From Bacteroidia bacterium (GTDB lineage Bacteria > Bacteroidota > Bacteroidia > UKL13-3): DNA of 35,581 nucleotides. Below, piece after piece: positions 7,951 to 16,752 of this stretch (positions within the stretch are counted from its first letter, which is position 1; every line of letters begins with the position of its first letter). The DNA lies in assembly GCA_023151275.1 (NCBI GenBank), contig JAKLJI010000031.1:1-35581 (forward strand), written 5' to 3'. The notes under the pieces are model-generated. The model did no database searches. It worked only from the letters and a program-made list of their open reading frames with translations, and was not told the origin of the DNA. A program made the translations under genes and the position numbers.

Positions 7951-9222
7951 ATGGGTTTACCATACAGGCTTTTGCTCTTTTGTATTCTGGGCATTGGTTT
8001 GAAACTGGGGGCCCAAGATGTTTTGCAGGCCCGCAAAGTTGTTCGTGAACTTTGTTCGGACGATTTTGCCGGAAGAGGTTACGTAGAGGAGGGAACCTCC
8101 AAAACACTCAAATTCCTTCAGCAGGAATTCAAAAAATACAAGCTGCAACCCATGTCAGACGGTTTCCTGCAGCCGTTTGCTTATCAGGCCGTAGCCTATC
8201 CTGAAATGGTAAGGTTGGTGGCCGATGGAATTGATTTAATTCCGGGTGAAGAATTTTTGGCAGACGCGGGATTCCCAACCTTGAAGGGCATCTTTCAGCT
8301 GCTTCGAGTTGATTCTGCCATGCTCGACAACGGGATTCAGTTTGAAAAACTGAAGAAGCAAAACCTTCGAAATACATTTTTGATTGTTGATGAAGTAAAG
8401 TCTTGGAATTTACTTCATCCGGAACGAGCCCAAGTTATTCTTACCAATGAAATTGGTGCAAGAGGACATGCCTATGTTAAGGTTGAGAATTTAGTTTGGA
8501 GTGTGGCGCATGAGTTTTCAAAATTGCCTGTATTGCGCATTAAAAAGGGTGTTTTGAAAGAGCCTGTTTTGAAGCTTGAAATGAATATCGAAGCACAAAT
8601 AACGGTTCTCTCCTCAGCCAATGCTGTTGGATATGTAAAGGGCAAGAAATATCCCGATAGCTTTTTGGTGGTTACTGCACACTTTGACCATCTTGGTAAG
8701 TTCGGAGCAAATACCATTTTCCCCGGTGCCAACGATAATGCCTCCGGCATTGCTATGATGCTGGATTTGGCCGCTTGGTTCAGCAAAAATCAACCCGATT
8801 TCTCTGTAGTCTTTATCGCATTTGGTGGTGAGGAGGCCGGACTTCTTGGCTCTTTGTATTTTACTGAAAACCCATTGGTTCCATTAACTAAAATTCGCTT
8901 CCTGCTCAATCTCGATTTGATGGGAACCGGTGATAAAGGACTTACTGCAGTTAACGGCAGCATTTTTCCCAATGAATTTTCGCTGCTTCAAACCTGCAAT
9001 AGCATTGGCAGCTATTTGCCTGCAATACATGCGCGTGGTAAGGCAGCAAATAGCGACCATTATTACTTCAGCGAAAAGGGAGTACCGGCTCTTTTTGTTT
9101 ACCTCATGGGAGATTACCATCATTACCATGATCCGGGAGATAGCTACGAGAATCTTCCCTTTAGCAAATACACCGAAAGCTTTTTATTACTTAAGGATTT
9201 TTTAGAAGCCTTGCAAGACTAA
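7951..9222 (+). CDS. Secreted M28-family zinc aminopeptidase
   Basis: The 423-residue protein starts with a signal peptide (about 1-21, ending LGAQ). The C-terminal half is an M28 co-catalytic zinc peptidase domain: His244 in TAHFDH, Asp262 in GANDNASG bridging the metals, Glu294 (general base) and Glu295 in GGEEAGLLGS, Asp322 in LNLDLMG and His393 in HYHDPGD. All five ligands are present, so it should be active, probably releasing N-terminal residues of peptides in the periplasm or outside. The N-terminal 100-220 residues may be a PA-like insert. It lies 6 nt after purS and ends at a strong terminator. Confidence 0.93.
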   Translation: MGLPYRLLLFCILGIGLKLGAQDVLQARKVVRELCSDDFAGRGYVEEGTSKTLKFLQQEFKKYKLQPMSDGFLQPFAYQAVAYPEMVRLVADGIDLIPGEEFLADAGFPTLKGIFQLLRVDSAMLDNGIQFEKLKKQNLRNTFLIVDEVKSWNLLHPERAQVILTNEIGARGHAYVKVENLVWSVAHEFSKLPVLRIKKGVLKEPVLKLEMNIEAQITVLSSANAVGYVKGKKYPDSFLVVTAHFDHLGKFGANTIFPGANDNASGIAMMLDLAAWFSKNQPDFSVVFIAFGGEEAGLLGSLYFTENPLVPLTKIRFLLNLDLMGTGDKGLTAVNGSIFPNEFSLLQTCNSIGSYLPAIHARGKAANSDHYYFSEKGVPALFVYLMGDYHHYHDPGDSYENLPFSKYTESFLLLKDFLEALQD

Positions 9223-9234
9223 GGGTGATGGCAT

Positions 9235-9273
9235 AAAAAATCCGCAACGAATGGAATTCGTTGCGGATTTTTT
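9235..9273. terminator. Bidirectional intrinsic terminator
   Basis: A perfect 18-bp stem (9235-9252 with 9256-9273) around a 3-nt loop, GC-rich in the middle with A6 on one side and T6 on the other. It serves the plus-strand M28 gene (stop 9222) and the convergent minus-strand DUF2795 gene (stop 9295). Confidence 0.93.
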
Positions 9274-9294
9274 GGTTACGCAATTCAAAAGAGC

Positions 9295-9516
9295 TTACAG
9301 CTCATCTTCGTTGTAGAAGTAATCTTCATTGGTTGGATAGTCTGGCCAAATTTCCTCAATGGTTTCAAAAGGCTCTCCGTCATCCTCCAACTCCTGCAGA
9401 TTTTCTATCACTTCCAATGGAGCCCCTGAGCGGATTGAATAGTCAATCAGCTCATCTTTGGTTGCAGGCCATGGCGCATCGTCCAGGTAAGAAGCTAATT
9501 CTAGTGTCCAATACAT
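9295..9516 (-). CDS. DUF2795 domain-containing protein
   Basis: A 73-residue acidic protein (MYWTLELASYLDDAPWPATKDELIDYSIRSG in two parts: tryptophan motif DAPWPATKDELIDY, then GAPLEVIENLQELED). This matches the DUF2795 family that is widely conserved in Bacteroidota, always short and highly acidic. No biochemical role is established to my knowledge. It is likely expressed on its own: the menE stop is 67 nt upstream and a TAAATTCG element (9546-9539 on minus) lies 22 nt before the ATG. Confidence 0.9.
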   Translation of the reverse strand: MYWTLELASYLDDAPWPATKDELIDYSIRSGAPLEVIENLQELEDDGEPFETIEEIWPDYPTNEDYFYNEDEL

Positions 9517-9583
9517 AGTGTTTTGTTTTAACTTAACGCGAATTTAAAAAATTCCACACCTAAATGCATCAAGAAATCTTTAA

Positions 9584-10681
9584 TCATTTAGTTGCCTGAA
9601 TATGAATAAGATGAATTGTTTTTTTTCGATTTAACTTCAAATTTTCAGTGCGAATGAATTGCTCAATCTGCCAATTTTCTCTTGGAATGGCCTGTGGTTT
9701 GGAAAATCCTCTACAAATGAATTGAAGGTTTTCAAAATCAGTGCTATCCAATAAGCCTCCTTCTGTAATGAGTACCAACTTCTGTCCAAGTTGCTTATCG
9801 GGTACCCAACCAATCATCCAATTTAGTTGTGGATGCCATGCCTGAGAACGTATAAATTCTTCCAACTCCAAAGGATTTATTTTCAAACCTCCTGAGTTGA
9901 TTATATCATCTTTCCTCCCCACTATCCGGAATCGACAATCGGGTAGGAGTTCTGCTAAATCATTTGTTTGTAGTTCTTCAGCAAGGGCAGGTGTTTGAAT
10001 GCATAGGCACGACTCTTCATTCAGCCTCAATTTTACGCCATCAAGTGGTTTGAAGTAGGCGTCTTCCAAAGGATTTCTTAGCGCTATATGACTCAGGGTT
10101 TCAGTCATGCCATAGCTGTGTAGGCAATTCAATTTTTCATGCCTAAGCTTCCTGATTAAGGATTCATCCAGCGCGGCTCCTCCAAGTAATAGACACGAAA
10201 ACCGCTTGAATTTAGTGGCCGCCTCCGGGTCTTCTTCAAAGCTTTTGTCAAGCTGAAAAGGCACCAGTGATACTTGGGTAAATTTATGGTCAATGGGTAT
10301 TTGTTTGCTTATTGCAGCTTCCAATGGAATTAAACTCAAATGGGCATCAAGCAAAGCTGCACGAATAACCAATAGTGCTGCACCAACAAATCGAGCATCC
10401 ATGGCTAAAAGAAAATGGTCTGAAAAGTTCAAGTGCATGGCACGAATACTGCTCGTTGCACTCCATTCCACTTGCTTGGCGCTGAATCGGAATTCCTTTG
10501 GTGTTCCGGTTGAGCCCGAGCTGTGAAACACAAATTCAGTTAAAGCGTACCATCGCCTTAAGGTATTAAGAACTCGGCCTTCCTGTTCATCCAAGTATTG
10601 GCTTAAGTCTGTATATGCAGTTTCAATCGTATTAACATTGATTTCAACTGCATGTTCTAAGCTGTAAAACTTTACCTGCAT
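9584..10681 (-). CDS. menE: O-succinylbenzoate--CoA ligase
   Basis: Activates o-succinylbenzoate to its CoA thioester in menaquinone biosynthesis. The 365-residue protein has the adenylate-forming enzyme core: P-loop SSGSTGTPK (54-62), YGMTET (190-195) and GRKDDIINSGGLKI (255-268). It is shorter than MenE of E. coli because most of the N-terminal subdomain is missing, as is usual in Bacteroidota MenE. The start overlaps the upstream glycosyltransferase gene by 10 nt. A different acyl-CoA synthetase specificity is possible because no other men gene lies in the window; the polyprenyl synthase gene 3.4 kb upstream would supply the quinone side chain. Confidence 0.85.
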   Translation of the reverse strand: MQVKFYSLEHAVEINVNTIETAYTDLSQYLDEQEGRVLNTLRRWYALTEFVFHSSGSTGTPKEFRFSAKQVEWSATSSIRAMHLNFSDHFLLAMDARFVGAALLVIRAALLDAHLSLIPLEAAISKQIPIDHKFTQVSLVPFQLDKSFEEDPEAATKFKRFSCLLLGGAALDESLIRKLRHEKLNCLHSYGMTETLSHIALRNPLEDAYFKPLDGVKLRLNEESCLCIQTPALAEELQTNDLAELLPDCRFRIVGRKDDIINSGGLKINPLELEEFIRSQAWHPQLNWMIGWVPDKQLGQKLVLITEGGLLDSTDFENLQFICRGFSKPQAIPRENWQIEQFIRTENLKLNRKKTIHLIHIQATK

Positions 10682-11739
10682 AGGCCTTTTTCAAAGTCAT
10701 CAAGCCAGGTATCCAATTGCTGAAAAAGCTGCTGGTTGCCATTTTGCTTGTAGTTGGCCAGGTTTGCATCAAACACATTCAAATCGTATAAAAAGGCTTT
10801 GAGTTGGTCTGTTGTCAATTCCTTGAAATGACGGCCAAAGCCACATTTTTCGATATAAGCCGCATTCATGTATTGTTCAAATTGCCCCGGTAAGGGAAAT
10901 GAATACACAGGCTTTTTGAGGTAAACAGCTTCACTGATGAAGGAGAATCCTCCATTGGCTATGACGGCTTTGGCTGAGGCAAAATCAGCAATAAAGCCTT
11001 CCTCTGAAAAAGGCATATAGCTGATGTTTTTGGATTGGCCGGATGCTGCTTTTCCATAAACTTTAAAGGCTTCATTGGGTAAGGCATTTAATACTTCTTC
11101 CAGGTTTGATTTGCCACCGGATGATTGATAAACCAGGATATGGTTTCCTCTTGTGCATTGTGCATCAACTATGGATTGTCGAATGATGGGTGGAACCAAA
11201 CTCGAGTTCTTTTTTTGCACTTCGGCATCAAAGAATGAGCTGATGAAATAATGTGAGGCTCCCGGAACTTTTGCTTTTACTATCTGCCTTGCTAATTTAA
11301 AATCTGATTTGGCGGTTGAATCCATTGGGATTTCGAGCTTGCAGCGATCCATCACCTGCATGTTATCAATGCTTATGAATGGAATACCATGCAATTTGGC
11401 ATATACAAAGCTGAAGCTTTCAAAGTCGGATATAACTAAATCAGGAATAAAATCAGCATCGAGCCTAAAGAACTCGCGAAAATTGGTACGTAGTGTTTTG
11501 GGAAGATTTCTTAGGTTCTTTTCAAGTGTTGCTGTCTTTGAAACCTTTCCGTCTTTAAAACCAAAATGCAATCCTTCAATTTCAACTACCTTATCAGGAT
11601 ACCTTTTGTTGAGAAACTGAAATGCCCGATCACTCGCAACCAACCGAAGCTCGTGGTGCTGAATCAAATGATCAACAATTACAGCTGTTCGGGTGGCATG
11701 TCCCATGCCCTCGCCGGGTACTCCGTATAAGATATTCAT
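10672..11739 (-). CDS. Glycosyltransferase of MJ1255/VC2487 family (GT-B fold)
   Basis: The 355-residue protein opens with the nucleotide-sugar-like loop GVPGEGMGHATRT, followed by the conserved FEGLHFGFKDG-type region and ISDFESFSF, and has a second Rossmann domain with ANGGFSFISEAVYLKKPVYSFP (donor-binding side). This is the layout of MJ1255-type glycosyltransferases related to the MurG/UGT superfamily. No signal peptide, so cytoplasmic. The acceptor is unknown; coupling to a PAP2 lipid phosphatase gene (4-nt ATGA overlap) suggests a lipid-linked or envelope glycan substrate, as inference. Confidence 0.82.
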   Translation of the reverse strand: MNILYGVPGEGMGHATRTAVIVDHLIQHHELRLVASDRAFQFLNKRYPDKVVEIEGLHFGFKDGKVSKTATLEKNLRNLPKTLRTNFREFFRLDADFIPDLVISDFESFSFVYAKLHGIPFISIDNMQVMDRCKLEIPMDSTAKSDFKLARQIVKAKVPGASHYFISSFFDAEVQKKNSSLVPPIIRQSIVDAQCTRGNHILVYQSSGGKSNLEEVLNALPNEAFKVYGKAASGQSKNISYMPFSEEGFIADFASAKAVIANGGFSFISEAVYLKKPVYSFPLPGQFEQYMNAAYIEKCGFGRHFKELTTDQLKAFLYDLNVFDANLANYKQNGNQQLFQQLDTWLDDFEKGLCR

Positions 11740-12542
11740 GCTCGTTTTCTGAAGATAAACTTTCTCGTACTGTCGAGATACAAGGCAAGGCTTGCAATCA
11801 ATAAGCCAATCAGACTACCTGCTGCCACATCAATCAGGGTATGAACACCCAATGCTATCCTTGATATTCCTACCAAAGAACTCCAAATAAAGGGAACAAA
11901 ATACCATTTATGCAGCCAGGTAGTTGAACGCAACCTTAGCATTGAAAAGCTTAATAGGGTTGCAAGCATCCAGGCGTTAAAACTATGTCCGGATGGAAAA
12001 GATAAACCTGATTCTTCAACCCAGTGCTGAAGCAGATACGGGTCGATTCCTGCAAATTTCTTGGCATTATTGGCAATCAAATTTCCTAAAATCAAACTTC
12101 GCTGTTCTGAGCTTCGTTCGTAGAAATCTATGCTTTCATCCGGCCAGTTGGTTTGATTGAAAATGTAGAAATGGCTTGGTCTCATTTTCCCTACCAGTGG
12201 CTTGGTAAGTTTTTCATTGATTAATGCAAAAACACCCAAAAATAGCAGCAAGAAAAGGAAGGATAGAACAAAGCTTTTCACTTGTTCTTTTTTTGATTCG
12301 AGCCGAATTCCGTACAACCAAGCCGTTAGGGCTATGATGATAAGTGAACCGTATTTTCCTGCTGTTTCAGTAAGCAACATTGAAACTCCGAAATAGGGAG
12401 AATTCGAGTAAATAGCTGTGTTCAATATCGGAAACAAAAGCATTAAGCTGAGACTTCCCATCCAAGCAGAAATGCCGGCTCGGAAATGCGCATGCTCTAT
12501 TTCTGTTGCTTTGCTCAAGACAATAGTGTTTTCCAGCTGCAC
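11736..12542 (-). CDS. PAP2-family membrane phosphatase
   Basis: A polytopic membrane protein with all three PAP2 motifs: K114-x6-R121-P122, P183-SGH186, and S227-R228-x5-H234-x3-D238. Such enzymes dephosphorylate lipid pyrophosphates or phosphatidic/undecaprenyl phosphates at the membrane. The hydrophobic segments include about 30-48, 64-80, 90-108 and 190-260. The 268-residue reading uses GTG at 12542 and overlaps glyS by 28 nt; an alternative TTG at 12518 gives a 4-nt TTGA overlap with the glyS stop and a 260-residue product, which I find equally plausible. The 3' end overlaps the glycosyltransferase start by 4 nt. Confidence 0.88.
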   Translation of the reverse strand: MQLENTIVLSKATEIEHAHFRAGISAWMGSLSLMLLFPILNTAIYSNSPYFGVSMLLTETAGKYGSLIIIALTAWLYGIRLESKKEQVKSFVLSFLFLLLFLGVFALINEKLTKPLVGKMRPSHFYIFNQTNWPDESIDFYERSSEQRSLILGNLIANNAKKFAGIDPYLLQHWVEESGLSFPSGHSFNAWMLATLLSFSMLRLRSTTWLHKWYFVPFIWSSLVGISRIALGVHTLIDVAAGSLIGLLIASLALYLDSTRKFIFRKRA

Positions 12543-13987
12543 GAATCCGCAAGGATGTTTCTGATTTGTTCAACCGGAACACGCTCCTGAATCATGCTGT
12601 CTCTATGACGAATGGTAACAGTTCTGTTTTCAAGCGATTCATGGTCAACTGTTACACAGAAAGGGGTTCCCAATGCATCTTGGCGACGGTAACGTTTTCC
12701 GATAGCATCTTTTTCTTCGTAGAAACAATTGAAATCCATGCGTAGGTCGTTCATGATTTCTCTTGCCAGTTCAGGAAGTCCATCCTTTTTGGTTAATGGG
12801 AAAATAGCCAACTTAATAGGCGCCAATGCAGGAGGAAGACTCAATACAACGCGTGTATCTTTTTTATCTCCTTCTCCCACTTCTTCTTCTTTATAAGCTG
12901 CACATAATGTGGCTAAGAACAAGCGATCCAGACCAATTGAGGTTTCAATTACATACGGAATATAGTTTCCGTAATCTTTTCCATTTTCGTATTTTTCGGC
13001 ATCAAAATACTGAAGCTTTTTACCAGAAAGTTCGGCATGGTTGCGGAGGTCAAAATCGGTGCGGCTGTGAATGCCTTCCAATTCTTTGAAGCCAAATGGG
13101 AAGTTAAATTCAATATCAACAGCCGCATCTGCATAATGGGCGAGCTTTACGTGATCGTGGAAGCGATACATGTTTTCTCCAAAGCCCAGTTTGTGATGCC
13201 ATTTCATGCGGGTTTCTTTCCAATGTGCGTACCATTCTTTTTGTGTGCCCGGACGAACAAAGAATTGCATTTCCATTTGTTCAAATTCACGCATGCGCAT
13301 GATGAATTGGCGTGCAATAATTTCGTTCCTAAATGCTTTTCCTGTTTGCGCAATACCAAAGGGTACTTTCATTCTACCTGTTTTCTGCACATTTAAAAAG
13401 TTAACGAAAATACCTTGAGCCGTTTCGGGTCTTAGGTATACTTTATCAGCATCAGTTCCGGCCATGGCGCCCATTTCGGTGGCAAACATCAGATTGAACT
13501 GACGTACATCTGTCCAATTGCGTGTTCCACTTACCGGACATGCAATTTCATGGCTAACAATCAGGTTCTTTAATTCTTCCAGGTTGCTGTCGAGCATGGC
13601 TTTATCAAGCGCTGCTTGCAATTCCTCGGCTTTGGCAGTTTTGCCATCTTTGGAATAGCGATCAATTTTGTCTTCTAACAGTTGATCTGCCCTGTATCTT
13701 TTCTTTGAATCTTTGTTGTCGATCATAGGGTCTGAAAAACCATCCACGTGCCCGCTGGCCTTCCAAACTTTAGGATGCATAAAGATAGCGGCGTCAAGTC
13801 CAACAATATTTTCGTTGAGCTGCACCATGGATTTCCACCAGTATTGACGCAGGTTGTTTTTTAACTCAACCCCATTTTGTCCGTAATCATAAACAGCTCC
13901 AAGACCTTCATAGATTTCGGAAGATGGAAATACAAAACCATATTCTTTGCAGTGTGAAACTACTTTCTTAAACAATTCTTCAGACAT
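12515..13987 (-). CDS. glyS: Glycine--tRNA ligase, homodimeric type
   Basis: Charges tRNA-Gly. The 490-residue protein starts MSEELFKKVVSHCKEYGFVF and shows the GlyRS hallmarks SSEIYEGLGAVYDYG, an insertion LVSHEIACPVSGTRNWTDVR, class II motif 2 (FRNEIIARQFIMRMREFEQ) and motif 3 (SIGLDRLFLATL), followed by the anticodon-binding domain from about 385. This is the alpha2 single-chain form, not GlyQ+GlyS. First gene of a run with the PAP2, glycosyltransferase and menE genes, all with overlaps. A TAnnTTTG-like element lies 4 nt before the ATG. Confidence 0.97.
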   Translation of the reverse strand: MSEELFKKVVSHCKEYGFVFPSSEIYEGLGAVYDYGQNGVELKNNLRQYWWKSMVQLNENIVGLDAAIFMHPKVWKASGHVDGFSDPMIDNKDSKKRYRADQLLEDKIDRYSKDGKTAKAEELQAALDKAMLDSNLEELKNLIVSHEIACPVSGTRNWTDVRQFNLMFATEMGAMAGTDADKVYLRPETAQGIFVNFLNVQKTGRMKVPFGIAQTGKAFRNEIIARQFIMRMREFEQMEMQFFVRPGTQKEWYAHWKETRMKWHHKLGFGENMYRFHDHVKLAHYADAAVDIEFNFPFGFKELEGIHSRTDFDLRNHAELSGKKLQYFDAEKYENGKDYGNYIPYVIETSIGLDRLFLATLCAAYKEEEVGEGDKKDTRVVLSLPPALAPIKLAIFPLTKKDGLPELAREIMNDLRMDFNCFYEEKDAIGKRYRRQDALGTPFCVTVDHESLENRTVTIRHRDSMIQERVPVEQIRNILADSCSWKTLLS

Positions 13988-13991
13988 GCCG

Positions 13992-13999
13992 CGAAAATA
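13992..13999 (-). promoter_or_regulatory. -7 element of glyS promoter
   Basis: Minus-strand TATTTTCG, one mismatch to TAnnTTTG, ends 4 nt before the glyS ATG at 13987. No clear -33 TTTG at the expected distance. Confidence 0.35.
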
Positions 14000-14066
14000 G
14001 TGAAATTCAAGACTCGGGAAAGGGAAACTAAACCCGGTAGCTATTTCTACCTGAAAAAATCAGGGA

Positions 14067-15038
14067 TTATTTTTTTCGGTCAATAACGTATTCCACAAGC
14101 ATGGCCAATCGTTCTGCCGCTTCATTGCCCGGAAATTCTTTCAAAATATCCAATGCCTCCTGCTTGTATCTACGCATGGCTTCTCGGGTGTAAGCAATCC
14201 CTTCGTGCTCATTCACATACTTAATCACCTCATCTACTTTCCGTTTATTGGTATGGTGATTTTTGATGGTATTGATGATAGCATTGCGGGTGCTTTTGTC
14301 CGCATTGTTGATGGTGTAAATGATTGGGAGCGTAAGTTTTTTCTCTTTGATATCAATTCCGTGTGGCTTACCAATATCGTCGTCGCCGTAATCCAGCAAG
14401 TCATCCTTTATTTGAAAGGCAATGCCAATCTTTTCGCCAAAGAGTTTCATTTTTTCAATTTGCTCCTGACTAGCGCCGGCGCTTGCTGCACCAATTCCAC
14501 AACACGATGAAATTAAAGAGGCGGTTTTCTTTCGGATAATATCGTAGTAAACTTCTTCAGACAAATTCAGGTTTCTGGCTTTTTCAATCTGCAGCAATTC
14601 GCCTTCACTCATGGCTTCAACAGCTTCGCTAACAATTTCAAGCAGGTGAAACTCTTTGTGTTTTACGCTAAGCAACAAGCCTTTAGAGAGTAGATAGTCG
14701 CCAACAAGCACCGCAATTTTGTTTTTCCATAGTGCATTGATGCTGAAAAAACCACGACGCTCGTTGCTGTCATCTACTACATCATCGTGCACCAATGTTG
14801 CGGTATGCAGCAATTCTACCAACGATGCTGCGCGATAAGTAGATTCGTTAACTCCTCCAAATACCTTAGCGCAATAAAACACAAACATGGGTCTTATTTG
14901 CTTCCCTTTTCGTTTCACAATGTAGGTCATGATGGTGTCCAAAAGTGGAACAGCACTTTTCATGGCCTCGCGGAACTTGCTTTCAAAAAGCTCGAGTTCG
15001 TTTGAAATTGGGGCTTTTATGTAATCTATCTGGCTCAA
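14067..15038 (-). CDS. ispB: Long-chain polyprenyl diphosphate synthase
   Basis: An all-trans prenyl chain elongating enzyme of 323 residues. The first Asp-rich motif is D85-D-V-V-D89 within LVHDDVVDDSNERRG and the second D212-D-L-L-D216; GKQIRP (45-50) binds isopentenyl diphosphate. Length and the residues before the first motif fit the long-chain (octaprenyl/heptaprenyl-type) class that makes the menaquinone side chain, rather than farnesyl synthase. Start is TTG at 15038, since no ATG or GTG is available before the conserved IKAPI segment. Chain length cannot be set from sequence alone. Confidence 0.9.
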   Translation of the reverse strand: MSQIDYIKAPISNELELFESKFREAMKSAVPLLDTIMTYIVKRKGKQIRPMFVFYCAKVFGGVNESTYRAASLVELLHTATLVHDDVVDDSNERRGFFSINALWKNKIAVLVGDYLLSKGLLLSVKHKEFHLLEIVSEAVEAMSEGELLQIEKARNLNLSEEVYYDIIRKKTASLISSCCGIGAASAGASQEQIEKMKLFGEKIGIAFQIKDDLLDYGDDDIGKPHGIDIKEKKLTLPIIYTINNADKSTRNAIINTIKNHHTNKRKVDEVIKYVNEHEGIAYTREAMRRYKQEALDILKEFPGNEAAERLAMLVEYVIDRKK

Positions 15039-15066
15039 GAAGGATGCAAATAAAGGTTTTTAAGGT

Positions 15067-15087
15067 GACTTGAAAAAACATCAAGTC
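15067..15087. repeat. Short inverted repeat between ispB and membrane protein gene
   Basis: GACTTGA (15067-15073) and TCAAGTC (15081-15087) form perfect 7-bp arms around a 7-nt A-rich loop. It lies 29 nt upstream of the ispB start and 27 nt after the stop of the membrane protein gene. It could be an operator of ispB or a weak terminator; there is no T-tract directly after the stem on the minus strand. Confidence 0.4.
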
Positions 15088-15113
15088 AATACAACTAAAA
15101 CAACTAAGAGAAC

Positions 15114-16730
15114 TTAATGATTTGGAGATTGCTGATTCTGGATGGAATTGTCGGTCCAAAAACCTTCTTCAGGCCTGTTACCGCGCAGTTTACAGCCTTC
15201 AACCATGTAGTAGGTGCATGGAAATTGGTCCCAGCAACTGTTGTTTTGCTTGCTGATTTTCACTTTAAATCCATCCATATCGCTTTCTTCAACCTGCACT
15301 TTCGGGTAATCTACCGGTTTTATCAAGGCTAAAGTACTTGAACCCAAACCGGGTATAAAGCGTATAAGACTAACCAGTAGACCTAATGCCGCTAGATATA
15401 GAGGTAATTTTTGGGGCAATAGGGCTGTAAATTTTTGGGGCATAAACCACAGAAGCAATCCAATTTGAATCCACATGTAGCCAAATGCATAGCGAATATG
15501 TGGTCCATTGCTGAGGCAAAAAATCAAACCTACTAAGCTGAAACCATAAACCAGAAGTACGTTCTTGTCTTTGTACAAATGCTTGTTGAATGGATTGATT
15601 AAAATGGCGAGGCAGGTTAACAAAATGATGAGCTGATTGAATTTATCGTGAAAGGCAAACCAGCCCGGAAGCCATTCTAGCAAGGAGAGCTTAGCCGTTT
15701 CTTCAATGGGCATTCCCGGTGCTTTTCCCCATTGAATAATGCTGTATCGTTCAAATTGCAATACGGATTTGGGTACTTTCCAATCAAAGGGAAACAGGTC
15801 AACACTGTCTAATGGGTAAACGAGCCAGCCCGATACCAGAATATTTCCCATAAGCCAGGTTAGCATCATCAAAAAGCCAAGCCATATGCCTTTTATGGCA
15901 AAAGATACTTTTGCCTTTGCTTGAAAATCATAAACCAATGCAGCCAATACCAATAGACCAAGTGGGGCCGAGTTAAGTTTGATACTGAAAGCAAAACAGC
16001 TAAGCAGAATCAACCAAAAACTGCGGTCGGGAATATTCTCCAGAAAGATGAACACCAAAATAAAAAGCAAAACAGTTACTGCAAAATCGGGAGTCACACT
16101 GCCAATAAAGGCGGTTTTGGCACTTGCAGTAAGGAATAGCAATGCACCCAAATAAATGGGTTTATAAGGTGAATTTCTGAAGAGCCCGTCGGCTAATAAG
16201 CTGAATGCAAGTACCAGTAAAAAACCATTCTGAACATAAACACTCCATTGGTTGCCCAGTTTAAAGGCATTCAAGGCCTGAAGGTTGAACCACCAATTGT
16301 TGTTGGCCAATGGACGGTTGAAATTTCCAAGTCCCGGAATCGTGGGGAATAGCTCGGCCCATTTCATGGCTTGCAGGTGGTAATCCGCAATATCTCCGGT
16401 TCCTGGTCGGGTCAAAATGCTGAATAGTGCAATTCCCCAAGCTACCAAACTTAATGGCTGAATGGCCCATTTTACCCAAACGCTGAATTCGGTACGAATA
16501 AACCATAATCCTATCAATGCAATGCCGCTAAAGCAAAGCTGCATCCACAGGTTTATTGGAAAAAAAAAGTGAGCACCTGCGGTGGCAAAGGCCAGAAATG
16601 CTAATCCTCCCAGCTGAACAAGAGCTGGATGTTGAACAGCGGAATCAGCCAAAAACAAACGAAAACCCAATCTGCCCCAAGCAAAGGCAAGCAAAGACGA
16701 CAGCAGGAGCAAAACTAAAACCAGGATCAT
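15114..16730 (-). CDS. LIC_10190-like polytopic membrane protein
   Basis: A 538-residue protein with about twelve hydrophobic segments spread from residue 1 to about 465 and a short soluble tail. The segment after the third or fourth helix, GTGDIADYHLQAMKW with PGLGNFNRP, looks like the catalytic extracytoplasmic loop of GT-C glycosyltransferases, and the tail contains a Cys-x5-Cys region followed by LRGNRPEEGFW, as I recall for LIC_10190-type family members. Its action would be transfer of a sugar from a polyprenyl-linked donor on the periplasmic side, which is inference. It follows the 2OG oxygenase gene by 22 nt on the same strand. Confidence 0.7.
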   Translation of the reverse strand: MILVLVLLLLSSLLAFAWGRLGFRLFLADSAVQHPALVQLGGLAFLAFATAGAHFFFPINLWMQLCFSGIALIGLWFIRTEFSVWVKWAIQPLSLVAWGIALFSILTRPGTGDIADYHLQAMKWAELFPTIPGLGNFNRPLANNNWWFNLQALNAFKLGNQWSVYVQNGFLLVLAFSLLADGLFRNSPYKPIYLGALLFLTASAKTAFIGSVTPDFAVTVLLFILVFIFLENIPDRSFWLILLSCFAFSIKLNSAPLGLLVLAALVYDFQAKAKVSFAIKGIWLGFLMMLTWLMGNILVSGWLVYPLDSVDLFPFDWKVPKSVLQFERYSIIQWGKAPGMPIEETAKLSLLEWLPGWFAFHDKFNQLIILLTCLAILINPFNKHLYKDKNVLLVYGFSLVGLIFCLSNGPHIRYAFGYMWIQIGLLLWFMPQKFTALLPQKLPLYLAALGLLVSLIRFIPGLGSSTLALIKPVDYPKVQVEESDMDGFKVKISKQNNSCWDQFPCTYYMVEGCKLRGNRPEEGFWTDNSIQNQQSPNH

Positions 16731-16734
16731 GCTG

Positions 16735-16742
16735 CAATCTTA
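16735..16742 (-). promoter_or_regulatory. Possible -7 element before membrane protein gene
   Basis: Minus-strand TAAGATTG, one mismatch to TAnnTTTG, followed by CAGC and the ATG at 16730. The 4-nt CAGC spacing and sequence are the same as before the lytic transglycosylase gene. It lies at the very end of the upstream gene's 3' side. Confidence 0.3.
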
Positions 16743-16752
16743 CACAATTCTG

